From Natronosalvus rutilus (lineage in GTDB: Archaea > Halobacteriota > Halobacteria > Halobacteriales > Natrialbaceae): a DNA stretch of 64,000 nt. The DNA lies in contig NZ_CP100355.1 in assembly GCF_024204665.1 (NCBI RefSeq), positions 1 through 64,000 of the forward strand, written 5' to 3'. The notes below the pieces were generated by a model. It was given only the letters and a program-made list of their open reading frames with translations. It made no database searches and was not told the origin of the DNA. The position numbers and the translations under genes were made by a program. Shown in pieces: positions 35,177 to 43,937 of the stretch (its first letter is position 1; every line of letters starts with the position of its first letter).

Positions 35177-35794
35177 GTGACTCGAGACGACGCGAACGTG
35201 GACGGAGACGTCGATTCCGACGACGATGGCGATGGCAATGACAACCAGCCCCTGCTCTCGCTTCCCAACTCGCTTCGCCACGAACTCAAAGACCCGATGG
35301 GGCCGGTCGAAACCGATCCCGGAATCTTGCTCGAGGCCGTCGACGGACCATTGATCGCCGTCGGCGACGTCGTGACCTACCACCTCCTAGAGGCTGGACG
35401 CGCGCCGGACGTCGCCCTGATCGACGGCTACACCAAGCGGGAGACCGTCGACGCGGAGGTCGAACGCGTCGTCAACGACGAACGCCCCGAGGGCGACCAC
35501 ACCACCCTCGAGGTCGCGAACCCGCCCGCCGTGCTGACCCGACCCCTGCTCGAGGCGTTAGTCGAGGGCCTCGAGCGACCGGAATCGGTGACCATCGTGG
35601 TCGACGGCGAGGAGGATCTGGCCGTCCTCCCGGCCCTGCTTGCGGCGCCCGAGGGCGCGAGCATCGTCTACGGCCAGCCCGACGTGGGGATGGTTCACGT
35701 CACCGTCGACGCGGAGACGCGAGCGAGCGCGCGAGGCCTGCTCGAGCGATTCGACGGCGACGTCGACCGAGCACTGGCGTTGCTCGAAGGATAG
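35177..35794 (+). CDS. GTP-dependent dephospho-CoA kinase (DUF359)
   Basis: A 205-residue protein from GTG 35177. After an acidic Asp-rich tail (about 24 residues) comes the DUF359 domain, with LIAVGDVVTYHLLEAGRAPD, IDGYTKRE and TVDAETRASARGLLERF. In Thermococcus this family was shown to phosphorylate dephospho-CoA with GTP, the final step of coenzyme A synthesis in archaea. It follows spt4 in the same transcription order, an arrangement also common elsewhere in archaea. Confidence 0.88.
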   Translation: MTRDDANVDGDVDSDDDGDGNDNQPLLSLPNSLRHELKDPMGPVETDPGILLEAVDGPLIAVGDVVTYHLLEAGRAPDVALIDGYTKRETVDAEVERVVNDERPEGDHTTLEVANPPAVLTRPLLEALVEGLERPESVTIVVDGEEDLAVLPALLAAPEGASIVYGQPDVGMVHVTVDAETRASARGLLERFDGDVDRALALLEG

Positions 35795-35818
35795 TCGGGG
35801 TTCCGTTGGATCGCCGAC

Positions 35819-36238
35819 TCAGGAGTCGACGAACGGATTGTTTCCGTCGACCATATTCGTCTTGTACACGCCTCGAGTCGTCGCGAGCGTTCGATCGTCC
35901 GCATCGACGATTTCGGCCTCGACGACGCCAGTTTCGGCACCGTATCGTACCACTTCGGCAGAGCCGTAGATGTCCCCGGTCGCCGGTCGAAGGTAGTCGA
36001 TTCGCACGTCCAGCGTCGGACCGGGGGCGCCTTCCACCGACGCGAGGGCGGCCGCCGACAGGGAATCAGCCAGTCCAAAGGGGACGGCTCCGTGGGCGAG
36101 CAGCGTCGACTCCGAGAGCGAGTGGTGAGCCTCGAGTTCGATCTTCCCTTCCACGTACCCCTCCTCGACGCGGGTGACCTCGAGCCCGAGGTGCTCGCCG
36201 AACGGGTACGTTTCGTTGAATCGTTCGTGAACGTCCAT
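35819..36238 (-). CDS. PaaI-type hotdog-fold thioesterase
   Basis: A 139-residue hotdog protein (MDVHERFNETYPFGEHLGLE). The strand-helix core LLAHGAVPFGLADSLSAAAL corresponds to the hotdog helix with the family G-x-x-x-x-L-x-D motif, and TLDVRIDYLRPATG follows. Such enzymes hydrolyse aryl- or acyl-CoA thioesters in the cytosol. Substrate not known. It is convergent with the DUF359 gene. Confidence 0.88.
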   Translation of the reverse strand: MDVHERFNETYPFGEHLGLEVTRVEEGYVEGKIELEAHHSLSESTLLAHGAVPFGLADSLSAAALASVEGAPGPTLDVRIDYLRPATGDIYGSAEVVRYGAETGVVEAEIVDADDRTLATTRGVYKTNMVDGNNPFVDS

Positions 36239-36359
36239 GTACCCGATAGCTCGCGGGAGGAGGATATCACTGTTTCTACGCCGCGGATGGCAGGGTTCCC
36301 GGAACCCGTGCTACCGCGCTTCGTGAAGCTATTTACCGTCGGCTGAGTACGTCCCGGGT

Positions 36360-37466
36360 ATGTACGACTTCGCCATCGTCGGCGTCGGCCCGGCGGGCGC
36401 GCGCTTTGCCCGGCGCGCCGCCGAATCGGGATACGACGTCGTCGCCTTCGAGCAGGGTCGGATCGGCGAGCCACTCGCGTGTTCCGGACACGTCAGCACC
36501 GACGTCTGGTCGTTCACCGGCGACGACGCACGCGAGGAACTCCTCCAGAACGAGGTGTACGGCGCCCGATTTCACGTCGGGGGCCCCCACGAAGTCGACG
36601 GTGCCGGACGCGACAGCTACCAGTTCTACAAGCGCGAGGTCGTCTCGAACGTGATCGATCGGGTCGGCCTCGACCGCCACCTCGCCAACCTCGCTCGCAA
36701 GGCCGGGGCCGACGTTCGAGACGGGCACACCGTGACGGCCGTCGACGAGCGCGAGGAGTCAGTCGAGGTGACGGTCAAAGGCCCCGACGGCACCGACACC
36801 GTCGAGGCGAAGATGGTCGCCGGCTGTGACGGTCCTCGCTCGCGAGTCCGAGAGGCGCTCTCGCTTCCCGAACCCGACGAGTTGCTCCACGGCGTGCTCG
36901 CCTTCTCCGCGGAGGACGACCCCGGCGACTTCGTCGACGTCCACCTTACGGCGCCGAAATTCTTCGCCTGGCGCATTCCGCGCGCCGACGCCGGCGTCGA
37001 GTACGGCCTGGCCGCGCCACCGGGTGCCCACGTCAACCGCCACTTCGAGGACCTGATCGACGGCTTTGACGTCGAGGTCTCACACCGGTGCTCGGGGTTA
37101 ATTCCCATCGGTCCGCCGGATCGAGTCACGAGTCGTCGCGGCTTTCTCGTCGGCGACGCGGCGGCCCAGACCAAGCCCTTTACCGGCGGCGGCATCCTCT
37201 ATGGAATGACCTGCGCAGATCACGCTGCCGACCGGATCGATCCCGACCGCCCGGCGAGCCTCGCCGCCTACGAACACGCCTGGCGGGACGACCTCGAGCG
37301 AGAGATCGGACTCGGCCACTGGCTCCGGCGGGCGTACTCGCTCCCCGAACCAGTTCAGCGCCTCGGCCTGGCGGCGACGGCCGGCGAGATCGGCGTCCAC
37401 ATGGACCGACCGACGTCGGTCGCCAGCCTCGAGCACCTGAAGGCGATGCTCTCCGGGAGTCGGTAA
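36360..37466 (+). CDS. Geranylgeranyl reductase family FAD protein
   Basis: A 368-residue flavoprotein: N-terminal FAD Rossmann motif GVGPAGARFARRAAESGYDV, then the ribose-binding acidic residue region, a middle substrate domain, and the second FAD motif GFLVGDAAAQTKPFTGGGI. Family members reduce geranylgeranyl chains of archaeal membrane lipids or menaquinone side chains. Which of the several haloarchaeal paralogues this is cannot be told. A promoter-like CTATTTACC lies about 30 bases ahead (36327-36335), supporting ATG 36360 as a near-leaderless start. Confidence 0.88.
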   Translation: MYDFAIVGVGPAGARFARRAAESGYDVVAFEQGRIGEPLACSGHVSTDVWSFTGDDAREELLQNEVYGARFHVGGPHEVDGAGRDSYQFYKREVVSNVIDRVGLDRHLANLARKAGADVRDGHTVTAVDEREESVEVTVKGPDGTDTVEAKMVAGCDGPRSRVREALSLPEPDELLHGVLAFSAEDDPGDFVDVHLTAPKFFAWRIPRADAGVEYGLAAPPGAHVNRHFEDLIDGFDVEVSHRCSGLIPIGPPDRVTSRRGFLVGDAAAQTKPFTGGGILYGMTCADHAADRIDPDRPASLAAYEHAWRDDLEREIGLGHWLRRAYSLPEPVQRLGLAATAGEIGVHMDRPTSVASLEHLKAMLSGSR

Positions 37467-37521
37467 CGCACGTCGACCGTCGGCGACAGGCAAAGAGGAG
37501 GGCGCGGATGAAAACGAGGGG

Positions 37522-38028
37522 TTACTCGACGACGACGGCGCCTTTCATGCCCATGCTGACGTGGGGCGAGCAGTGGTAGGTGAAGGTACCGGTCTCCTCG
37601 AAGGTGTGTTCGAAGGTTTCCCCCTCGTCGCTCAGCATCTCGCTCTCGAAGCTTCCGTCCTCGGCGATGACGTCGTGTGGGCTGCCGGCGCCGGTCCACT
37701 CCCAGACGACGGTCGTGCCCGAGTCGACGACGATGGCCGCAGGCCCGTACGCGAAGCCGTCCGAGCCAGCACCGACGTCGACGGTGACCTCGGACTCGCC
37801 GGTGTGGTCCTCGACGCCGTCGTAGTTGTTGGCGTCGTCGAGGTAGCCGTCGAAGTCGTAGTCGGCACTACTGTTTCCGTTGCCATTGCCGTTGCCGTTG
37901 CCATTTCCGTTCCCGCTGTTGTCGCTACTGGGCTCGTCTTCCTCGACGCAACCGGCCACGAGAGCCAGCGCCAGTGTTCCGCCCGATACCTGCAAGAACG
38001 TCCGTCGACTGCTAGTGTGTGAAGTCAT
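37522..38028 (-). CDS. hcy: Halocyanin (blue-copper lipoprotein)
   Basis: A 168-residue secreted copper protein. The Tat signal SRRTFLQVSGG leads to a lipobox LVAGC, so the Cys is probably lipidated. A linker with six Gly-Asn pairs (encoded by hexanucleotide repeats near 37875-37915) follows, a place for length change by slippage. The plastocyanin domain has copper ligands His in SPHDVIAED and Cys-His-Met in YHCSPHVSMGM. It carries electrons on the outer membrane face. Confidence 0.95.
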   Translation of the reverse strand: MTSHTSSRRTFLQVSGGTLALALVAGCVEEDEPSSDNSGNGNGNGNGNGNGNSSADYDFDGYLDDANNYDGVEDHTGESEVTVDVGAGSDGFAYGPAAIVVDSGTTVVWEWTGAGSPHDVIAEDGSFESEMLSDEGETFEHTFEETGTFTYHCSPHVSMGMKGAVVVE

Positions 38029-38228
38029 TGTTCGTCGCTATCAGAGCGTATGTCCGGGTAATGGGTCAGTTGCTCGGTCATTACCAGTCGGCGGGAATAT
38101 CGTCGAACATGTTCGTGTTATATACTTGTAGCCTTCCATCGACGGCTGATGGGCCAGCAACCGAACGAGCGGTGGACCGCACCGATCGAGAGTAAAGGGT
38201 TTTCACCCTCGAGCGGCTATCTCGAGTA

Positions 38229-38861
38229 ATGCTTCGGTGGATCCTCGCGCTGTTGCTCATTCCGTTTCTCGACGCCGTGTTGCTCGCCGTCGTCGTGAGC
38301 CAGACGACGTACATCGGCTGGATCGGGATGGTCGCCCTCGTCGTCCTCACCGGCCTGGTCGGCATGTTGCTCGTGCGCGCCGAAGGCCGCAGAACCCTTC
38401 GGAAGACCCAGCGGTCGCTCGCGGAGGGCAAGCCGCCGACCAACCAGCTCCTCGACGGCGCCCTGCTGATCGCCGCCGGCGCGTTCTTGCTCACCCCTGG
38501 GCTGGTGACCGACCTCATCGGCTTCCTGTTCGTGATTCCGCTCACGCGGGTGCCGATTCGCGCCGCGCTCAAGCGGTTCGTCATCGTCCCCTACCTCGAC
38601 ACGAAAAGCGACGGATTCGCCAGCGGCGTCGCCTGGACGGGCGGGTTCCCCGGAGAGGGGGCGACTGGCATCTCGTGGTCCAGTGGCTCTGGGGCGGACA
38701 CGGGAGTTGGGACCGGAACCGAAACTCGAAGCGACGACGCCACGACAGTCGACCTCGACGAGGACGACTACTCGGTCGATACTGGCTCGAGCGGTCGCCA
38801 CGTAGGGTTCGACGACGAGGGAGATGGCCGGGGTGATCACGACGACCCCTCCGCTCGCTAG
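38229..38861 (+). CDS. fxsA: FxsA-family membrane protein
   Basis: A 210-residue protein. The FxsA domain has membrane helices (LRWILALLLIPFLDAVLLAV, YIGWIGMVALVVLTGLVGML, LLIAAGAFLLTPGLVTDLIG) with the conserved LTPGLVTD segment, then IPLTRVPIRAALKRF. A hydrophilic tail rich in Gly, Ser and acidic residues takes up the last 80 residues. In E. coli FxsA counters T7 exclusion by the F-plasmid protein PifA; the native role is unknown. Confidence 0.88.
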   Translation: MLRWILALLLIPFLDAVLLAVVVSQTTYIGWIGMVALVVLTGLVGMLLVRAEGRRTLRKTQRSLAEGKPPTNQLLDGALLIAAGAFLLTPGLVTDLIGFLFVIPLTRVPIRAALKRFVIVPYLDTKSDGFASGVAWTGGFPGEGATGISWSSGSGADTGVGTGTETRSDDATTVDLDEDDYSVDTGSSGRHVGFDDEGDGRGDHDDPSAR

Positions 38862-38928
38862 CGGTTCTCACGGCCCCCAGAGAAAGAAACGTTTAAACGT
38901 CCCTCCGCGCAATTCACAGATGCGACGC

Positions 38929-39002
38929 GGGCCAATAGCTCAATCAGGTTGAGCGCCACTCTGATAAGGTGGAGGCTCTCGGTTCAAATCCGAGTTGGCC
39001 CA
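38929..39002 (+). tRNA. trnI: tRNA-Ile (GAU)
   Basis: Acceptor GGGCCAA (38929-38935) pairs with TTGGCCC (38995-39001) with discriminator A. The anticodon loop CTGATAA gives anticodon GAT, and the T loop is TTCAAAT. No intron. A TATA-like GTTTAAACGT at 38891-38900 sits about 35 bases upstream as promoter. Confidence 0.94.
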
Positions 39003-39430
39003 TGTTCTCTCCGCGAGCAATTTCGTGAGCCGAGAGTACGGGCTGCCGTGGGGAGTTTTTCTTGGGCATCAGCGACCAGGTGATAGCCCAGCGAGTGGTT
39101 TCCGTCGTTCGCAACTGGGCATTACTCGAGGAGAAGTTTCAGAGTTCGTGGCGGAGGTCGAAGAATTTCACCCACCTTTTTTCGGTCCCACCGTGCGAGC
39201 TGAAGCGGTCGCAGTCGACTACTCGAGGCGCTGGTGTAACGGAACGCACGGTTACCGGCTCGAGCCGTCGGGGAACGATGGACCCCGTTTTTATCGCACA
39301 GCGGTCTGGATAGGGAGATGATTCCGAACCTCCACGCCTGGTGCACGGCATCACATGAAAGCCCCACAAATCTCGCTTCACCGTCTAACGAGGCAGCGTT
39401 CGATTCACGGCACGGGGGTCGCTTCGAGCG
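39003..39430. other. Intergenic region before the giant repeat protein
   Basis: No gene is seen in 428 bases. A promoter-like GTTTTTATCGC is at about 39285-39295, about 140 bases ahead of the giant ORF, so a leadered message is possible. Small reading frames here lack haloarchaeal composition. Confidence 0.4.
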
Positions 39431-42400
39431 ATGAAGCGACTCCTGACGGCGCTTCTCGTCGGCACGGTCGTGGCCGGACTGATCGTCGGCGCTTCCGGAT
39501 TGACGCTCGGGGGCGCTCCGTTCGCCGGTCCGGGAGACGGCGAGACGCGACCCGAATCCTCCGCTGGTGGCGAAGTTATCGGCGGGGTAAGCAACGTCTC
39601 GGAGAACGGTGTCGAGCTCGTCGAGTTCGACGAGACGCACTCGAGCGCACGACAGAACGGGGTAATTGCCCAGTCGAAGCGAGAGGCGGCCGAAGAGGGT
39701 GCCGACCGAGGGATCGAACTCGCCCAGGCACAGGGCGTAAACGTCACCCAGGAGCAGCGAGAGGCCGCGACGTCCGCCGCCGTCGATGCCGTCGAACAAC
39801 ATCAGGAGGCGACCGTCGAACAGATTCAGCGCGCCGCAACGGGGGCGGTTCACGGCGCGTTGCTTCAGCACCAGGCGGTCAACGTTACGCAGTTACAGTC
39901 GGCCGTGACCGGCAGCGCGGACGGTGCACTGAGCCAGCACCAGTCGGCCAACGTCACGCAGATGCAGAACGCGGCGTGGGGTGGCGCCCACGGTGCGCTC
40001 GACCAGCACCAGGTGGTGACGGTCGAGCAGATCCAATACGCGGCCCGCGGCGCCGCTGCAGGCGCCGCCCGTGAGGCCGGCGAGAAGGGAGTCGGTCACG
40101 TCGGCGTGATCCAGGAGGCGGCCCAGGGTGCGGCCCACGGGGCGCTCGAGGCCGTGAAGAAGCAGAAGCACCCCTCTCGACAGCACGTCGTCCAGCGCCA
40201 GGAGATAACCGTCGAGCAAATTCAACACGCGGCAGCAGGGGCGGCAGCGGGGGTCGTCGACGGGCACCAGGAACAGCGCGTCCGGGTCGAGCAGCGACAG
40301 CACGTGACGATCAAACAGGCCCAGACGGCTGCGATGGGCGCCGCGAAGGGGGCGCTCGTCCAGAAGCAACGGGTCACCGTCGAGCAGACGCAGGTCGCCG
40401 CACGTGGTGCCGCGAAGGGCGTGCTATCGGTTACGCAAATCCAGAGGGTAGAGATCACGCAGATCCAGGCGGCGGCGACTGGCGCCGCGACGGGCGCAAT
40501 CTACCAGAGTCAGGAGGCGACGATCGAACAGATCCAGGCAGCGGCGATCGGCGCGGCGAAGGGAACGATCGTCCAGAAACAGGAGATACACGTGACGCAG
40601 GTCCAGTACGCCGCTCGCGGCGCCGCGATGGGTGCCGTCGAATCCGCGATCCAGTACCAGGCCGTCACCGTTACGCAGATCCAGGCCGCGTCGATGGGCG
40701 CCGGAAAGGGCGCCGTCGAACAGACGCAGACGGTGCGCGTACAGCAGGTACAGACCATCGCCCGCGGCGCGGCGAAGGGCGTCCTGTCGGTCGCCCAGGA
40801 ACAGCGCGTGACGATCCTCCAGATACAGAAGGTGGCCGAAGTAACGTGCCAGTCGGTCTCGGAGGCGGTTCAGGACCAGCGAGTCACCGTCGAGCAAGTT
40901 CAGCGGATCAGCGAACGCACCGCTGCGGACACGACCCAGCAGACGGTCGATGATGATCTCGGCCGCGAGGTCGACATCCGCGAGCGCGCGAAGGCGAGTG
41001 CAGTCGATAGAACCGCCGAGGAAGAGCCTGCGGAGGGGGAGGCGACGGTGAGCACCGTCGGTCAGACGATCGACGGAGAGACGGTCACAGTCGACGACGT
41101 GACGCTCTCGGAGGGCGGGTTCGTCGCCGTCCACGACGGGAGGTGGCTAGAAGGCGAACGCACCGACAGCGTGATCGGCGTCTCCGAGTACCTCGAGCCC
41201 GGCGAACACGAATCGGTGACCGTTACCCTGTTCGAGGACGTTCCAGGGGCCGAGTACGAAGTCGACGCGCTCGAGGCCGGCGAGCACTCGCTCTTCGTCG
41301 TCCCGTATCGCGACGGCGACGACGACCAGGAATTCGATCGCATCGACACCGACGGCGGGGCAGATCCGCCGTACGTCCGGCAGGGCGGCGAACTGGTGAT
41401 GGCATCGCTCGAGGCGACGGTCGCCGAGGAACGGTCCGCCGACCTCGAGGTCGCCGATCAGACCGGAAACGGAGAAACGGTGACCGTCGAACGCGCGACG
41501 GCGAACGTCGAATTCTACGTCGAAGCGAGTGACGGCGATCGGGTCGTCCAGAGCGAAGGATTCGGGGCGAACGAGACCGCTGGCAATCTGACGCTCGACC
41601 TGGACCCGCCGCTCGAGGAGGCTACCGACCTCGAGGTGACGATCCGTGCCGTCGAGGACGGTGAGGGACTCGAGTCGGCGGAGGTCGCGTACGACGTCGA
41701 CGCTGCCGGTGCCGACGAACCAGCGGACGAACCGGCGGAGGCGACGGCGAACCTGAACGTTTCGGACCAGACCGGCGACGGCGAGACGCTGTCCGTCGAC
41801 CGGGCGAGCGCGGACGAGGAGTTCGCGGTCGAAGTGCGCTACGATGGCGAGGTGGTGAGAACCGACGCTATCGACGCCGACGAGGTGGTCGAGAACCTGA
41901 CCCTCGAACTCGATCCGCCCATCGAGGCGGATGCAGAGGTTGAGATTGCCGTCGTCGCGATCGAAGACGACGAGGACCTGGTCGTCGAAGCGATCGAGTA
42001 CGCTGTCGATGCGGAACCGGTCGAGCCGACAGCCGATCTCGAGGTGACGGACCAGACCGGCGACGGGAGGACCCTCACCGTCGAAAACGCCACCGCGACT
42101 GTCGACTTCGTCGTCGAGGCTCGTTACGACGATGAGGCGGTGCAAAGCGAATCGTTCGACGCGGACGAGGTCGTCGAGAACCTGACGCTCGAACTTGATC
42201 CACCCCTCGAGGAGACCAGCGACGTCGAAATCGCCGTCAGGGCCAACGACGACGATTCGGAACTGGCGGTTCAGACGATCGAGTACGCCGTCGAGGCTCC
42301 GGTGATGTTCCTCAATTGTACCGCGCTCGAGGTCCGGGACGCGGCCGAAATCGATCGCCTCTCGCTAAGCGTCTCGTACCTGGAGGGCCCTCTGGCGGGT

Positions 42401-43702
42401 AACGAGACGGAACTCGAGGAGGAAGTGCTCGCGGAAACGGTCGACGGCCCGATCGAAGACGGGACCGTCCTCTCGACGGCTGATCTGTACCCCTTCATCG
42501 AGTTCACCCACTACGTCGAGTTCGCGTCCCTCTCCGAAGCCGACGACGAGAACGTGGTCGAGAATCCGCATCCGGCAACCGTCGAGGACTGTCAGGAACT
42601 CGGCTTCGGCGAGCGCCCGACCGCCGACGTCGCGTTCGGCGACCAGGAGACCGACGGGACGAGCGCGACCGTCGACGCCGTTTCCCTCTCGGAAGGCGGC
42701 TTCGTCGCCCTCTACGAGGCGGAAGCGCCGGTCGAGAACGAGACCGTCCTCGGCGTCTCCGAGTACCTCGAACCCGGCGAGCACGAGAACGTCACCGTCG
42801 ACCTCGCGGAATCGATCGACGAGGACCGAACGCTCGTCGCGATCGTCCACCGCGATCTGACCGGCGACGGCCAGTTTACGTTCGAGAGCGTCGACGAAAT
42901 CGGCGTCCACGACGGCCCGTACCTCGACGCGGACGGCGACCCCGTCGCCGACGAGGCCGAACTCCTCCTCTCGGCCGAGTTCGCCGTCTCTATCGTCGAC
43001 GCGCCTGAAACCGTCGAGTCCGACCAGCCGATCGAACTATCCATCGAGGTGGAGAACCGCGGCGCCGGTCCCGGCGAGGCGCCCGTGGTGATCGACGTCG
43101 GTGCGCAGGAGGCGGTCGTCGGAGAGTTCGTCACGCTTTCACCCGGCGAGACGACGACGCTCACGGTGGCCGTCGACCCGCCGACGGACGCCGTCGGCGA
43201 ACTCGAGGTGACAGTTCGCGTCGACGACCCAGACGTGGCCACGCCCGAGGAGGGAAGCGATTCGGTGACCGTCACCGTCGAGGAGGCCGGCGAACCGGCG
43301 TTCGAGGTGACGGCCCTCGACGCACCCGAAACCGTCGAGGCGGGCGAGTTCATCGAGGTCGCCGCGGAGGTGACGAATGTCGGTGAGGCTCCCGGTGAAG
43401 CCGAAGTAGTGTTCGACATCGACGGCTTCGACGCCGCTACCGATTTAGTCTCGCTCTCTCCCGACGAAACGGCGACGCTCGTCGTCACCGTCGAGACCGG
43501 CCCGGGTGACGTCCGCGACCTCGAGATCGGAGTTCGCACGGCCAACGACCGGACGTCGACGACCGTCGAGGTGATCGGGTCTTCGGATGGAGGCGACCAG
43601 CAGGACGCTCGAGCGGGACCGACGGCTGGGACGGACCCGGCAGTCTCGGCGTCCGCGTACGTACCGAGCTATTTGATCTCGGTCGATCGGGTAGACTCGT
43701 AG
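39431..43702 (+). CDS. Giant exported protein with about 14 Q/A/G-rich repeats and surface beta domains
   Basis: A 1423-residue protein, likely Sec-exported (MKRLLTALLVGTVVAGLIVG). Residues about 126-505 hold some 14 copies of a 23-25 residue repeat of the form x-V-T-V-E-Q-I-Q-x-A-A-x-G-A-A-x-G-A-L-x-x-x-Q: a short beta-type VTVEQIQ followed by a small-residue helix-type GAAxGA. NVTQ sequons in the first copies could be N-glycosylated. Then come a DUF7282-like domain (TVDDVTLSEGGFVAVHDG), three copies of an about 95-residue beta domain (each starting ADLEVxDQTGDGxTL), a further DUF7282-like domain (about residue 1070 on) and two CARDB-like domains (APETVESDQPIELSIEVENR, APETVEAGEFIEVAAEVTN). 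No C-terminal PGF-CTERM or membrane anchor is seen. Function unknown; adhesion or a filament is a guess. Confidence 0.85.
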   Translation: MKRLLTALLVGTVVAGLIVGASGLTLGGAPFAGPGDGETRPESSAGGEVIGGVSNVSENGVELVEFDETHSSARQNGVIAQSKREAAEEGADRGIELAQAQGVNVTQEQREAATSAAVDAVEQHQEATVEQIQRAATGAVHGALLQHQAVNVTQLQSAVTGSADGALSQHQSANVTQMQNAAWGGAHGALDQHQVVTVEQIQYAARGAAAGAAREAGEKGVGHVGVIQEAAQGAAHGALEAVKKQKHPSRQHVVQRQEITVEQIQHAAAGAAAGVVDGHQEQRVRVEQRQHVTIKQAQTAAMGAAKGALVQKQRVTVEQTQVAARGAAKGVLSVTQIQRVEITQIQAAATGAATGAIYQSQEATIEQIQAAAIGAAKGTIVQKQEIHVTQVQYAARGAAMGAVESAIQYQAVTVTQIQAASMGAGKGAVEQTQTVRVQQVQTIARGAAKGVLSVAQEQRVTILQIQKVAEVTCQSVSEAVQDQRVTVEQVQRISERTAADTTQQTVDDDLGREVDIRERAKASAVDRTAEEEPAEGEATVSTVGQTIDGETVTVDDVTLSEGGFVAVHDGRWLEGERTDSVIGVSEYLEPGEHESVTVTLFEDVPGAEYEVDALEAGEHSLFVVPYRDGDDDQEFDRIDTDGGADPPYVRQGGELVMASLEATVAEERSADLEVADQTGNGETVTVERATANVEFYVEASDGDRVVQSEGFGANETAGNLTLDLDPPLEEATDLEVTIRAVEDGEGLESAEVAYDVDAAGADEPADEPAEATANLNVSDQTGDGETLSVDRASADEEFAVEVRYDGEVVRTDAIDADEVVENLTLELDPPIEADAEVEIAVVAIEDDEDLVVEAIEYAVDAEPVEPTADLEVTDQTGDGRTLTVENATATVDFVVEARYDDEAVQSESFDADEVVENLTLELDPPLEETSDVEIAVRANDDDSELAVQTIEYAVEAPVMFLNCTALEVRDAAEIDRLSLSVSYLEGPLAGNETELEEEVLAETVDGPIEDGTVLSTADLYPFIEFTHYVEFASLSEADDENVVENPHPATVEDCQELGFGERPTADVAFGDQETDGTSATVDAVSLSEGGFVALYEAEAPVENETVLGVSEYLEPGEHENVTVDLAESIDEDRTLVAIVHRDLTGDGQFTFESVDEIGVHDGPYLDADGDPVADEAELLLSAEFAVSIVDAPETVESDQPIELSIEVENRGAGPGEAPVVIDVGAQEAVVGEFVTLSPGETTTLTVAVDPPTDAVGELEVTVRVDDPDVATPEEGSDSVTVTVEEAGEPAFEVTALDAPETVEAGEFIEVAAEVTNVGEAPGEAEVVFDIDGFDAATDLVSLSPDETATLVVTVETGPGDVRDLEIGVRTANDRTSTTVEVIGSSDGGDQQDARAGPTAGTDPAVSASAYVPSYLISVDRVDS
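39806..40945 (+). repeat. Degenerate tandem repeat coding for the Q/A/G-rich units
   Basis: About 14 in-frame units of 69-75 bases each, one with a longer insertion (near 40060-40200). DNA identity between units is low while the amino acid pattern is kept, so this is an old protein repeat under selection, not a recent DNA expansion. Confidence 0.75.
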
Positions 43703-43937
43703 CCGCCCGAAACCACCGGTCGTAGCGCTCGAAGGGCGTCAAAACTCGATCCCCCTCGTGATTTCACCGGATTGTGCAAAAACAGCGACCGTCGCGTCCG
43801 CTTACAGAGGGTCGAGGAGAAAGCCCACAACTTCAGTCGTGAGATGAATACGACAACTCGTGAACACTCCACATTCGATAGCAAGCCCGAGTCTCCAACG
43901 CGAATACATAGGTTTACAATCACTTGCCTCGTAGCGA
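43703..43937 (+). mobile_element. Left end of the second tnpB element, with right-end-like hairpin
   Basis: Around 43828-43845 the sequence CACAACTTCAGTCGTG forms a hairpin with one mismatch, nearly the same as the right-end hairpin of this element at 45298-45316. The preceding codons can be read as VRLQRVEEKAHNFSRE, similar to TnpB tails. It is either the left end of the element or the relic right end of an older copy. An AT-rich ATACATAGGTTTACAATC before the ATG is the likely promoter. Confidence 0.5.

Noticed and set aside
37880-37920. Short tandem repeat as a separate mobile or regulatory repeat
   Set aside because: It encodes the Gly-Asn linker of halocyanin and is adequately explained by it.
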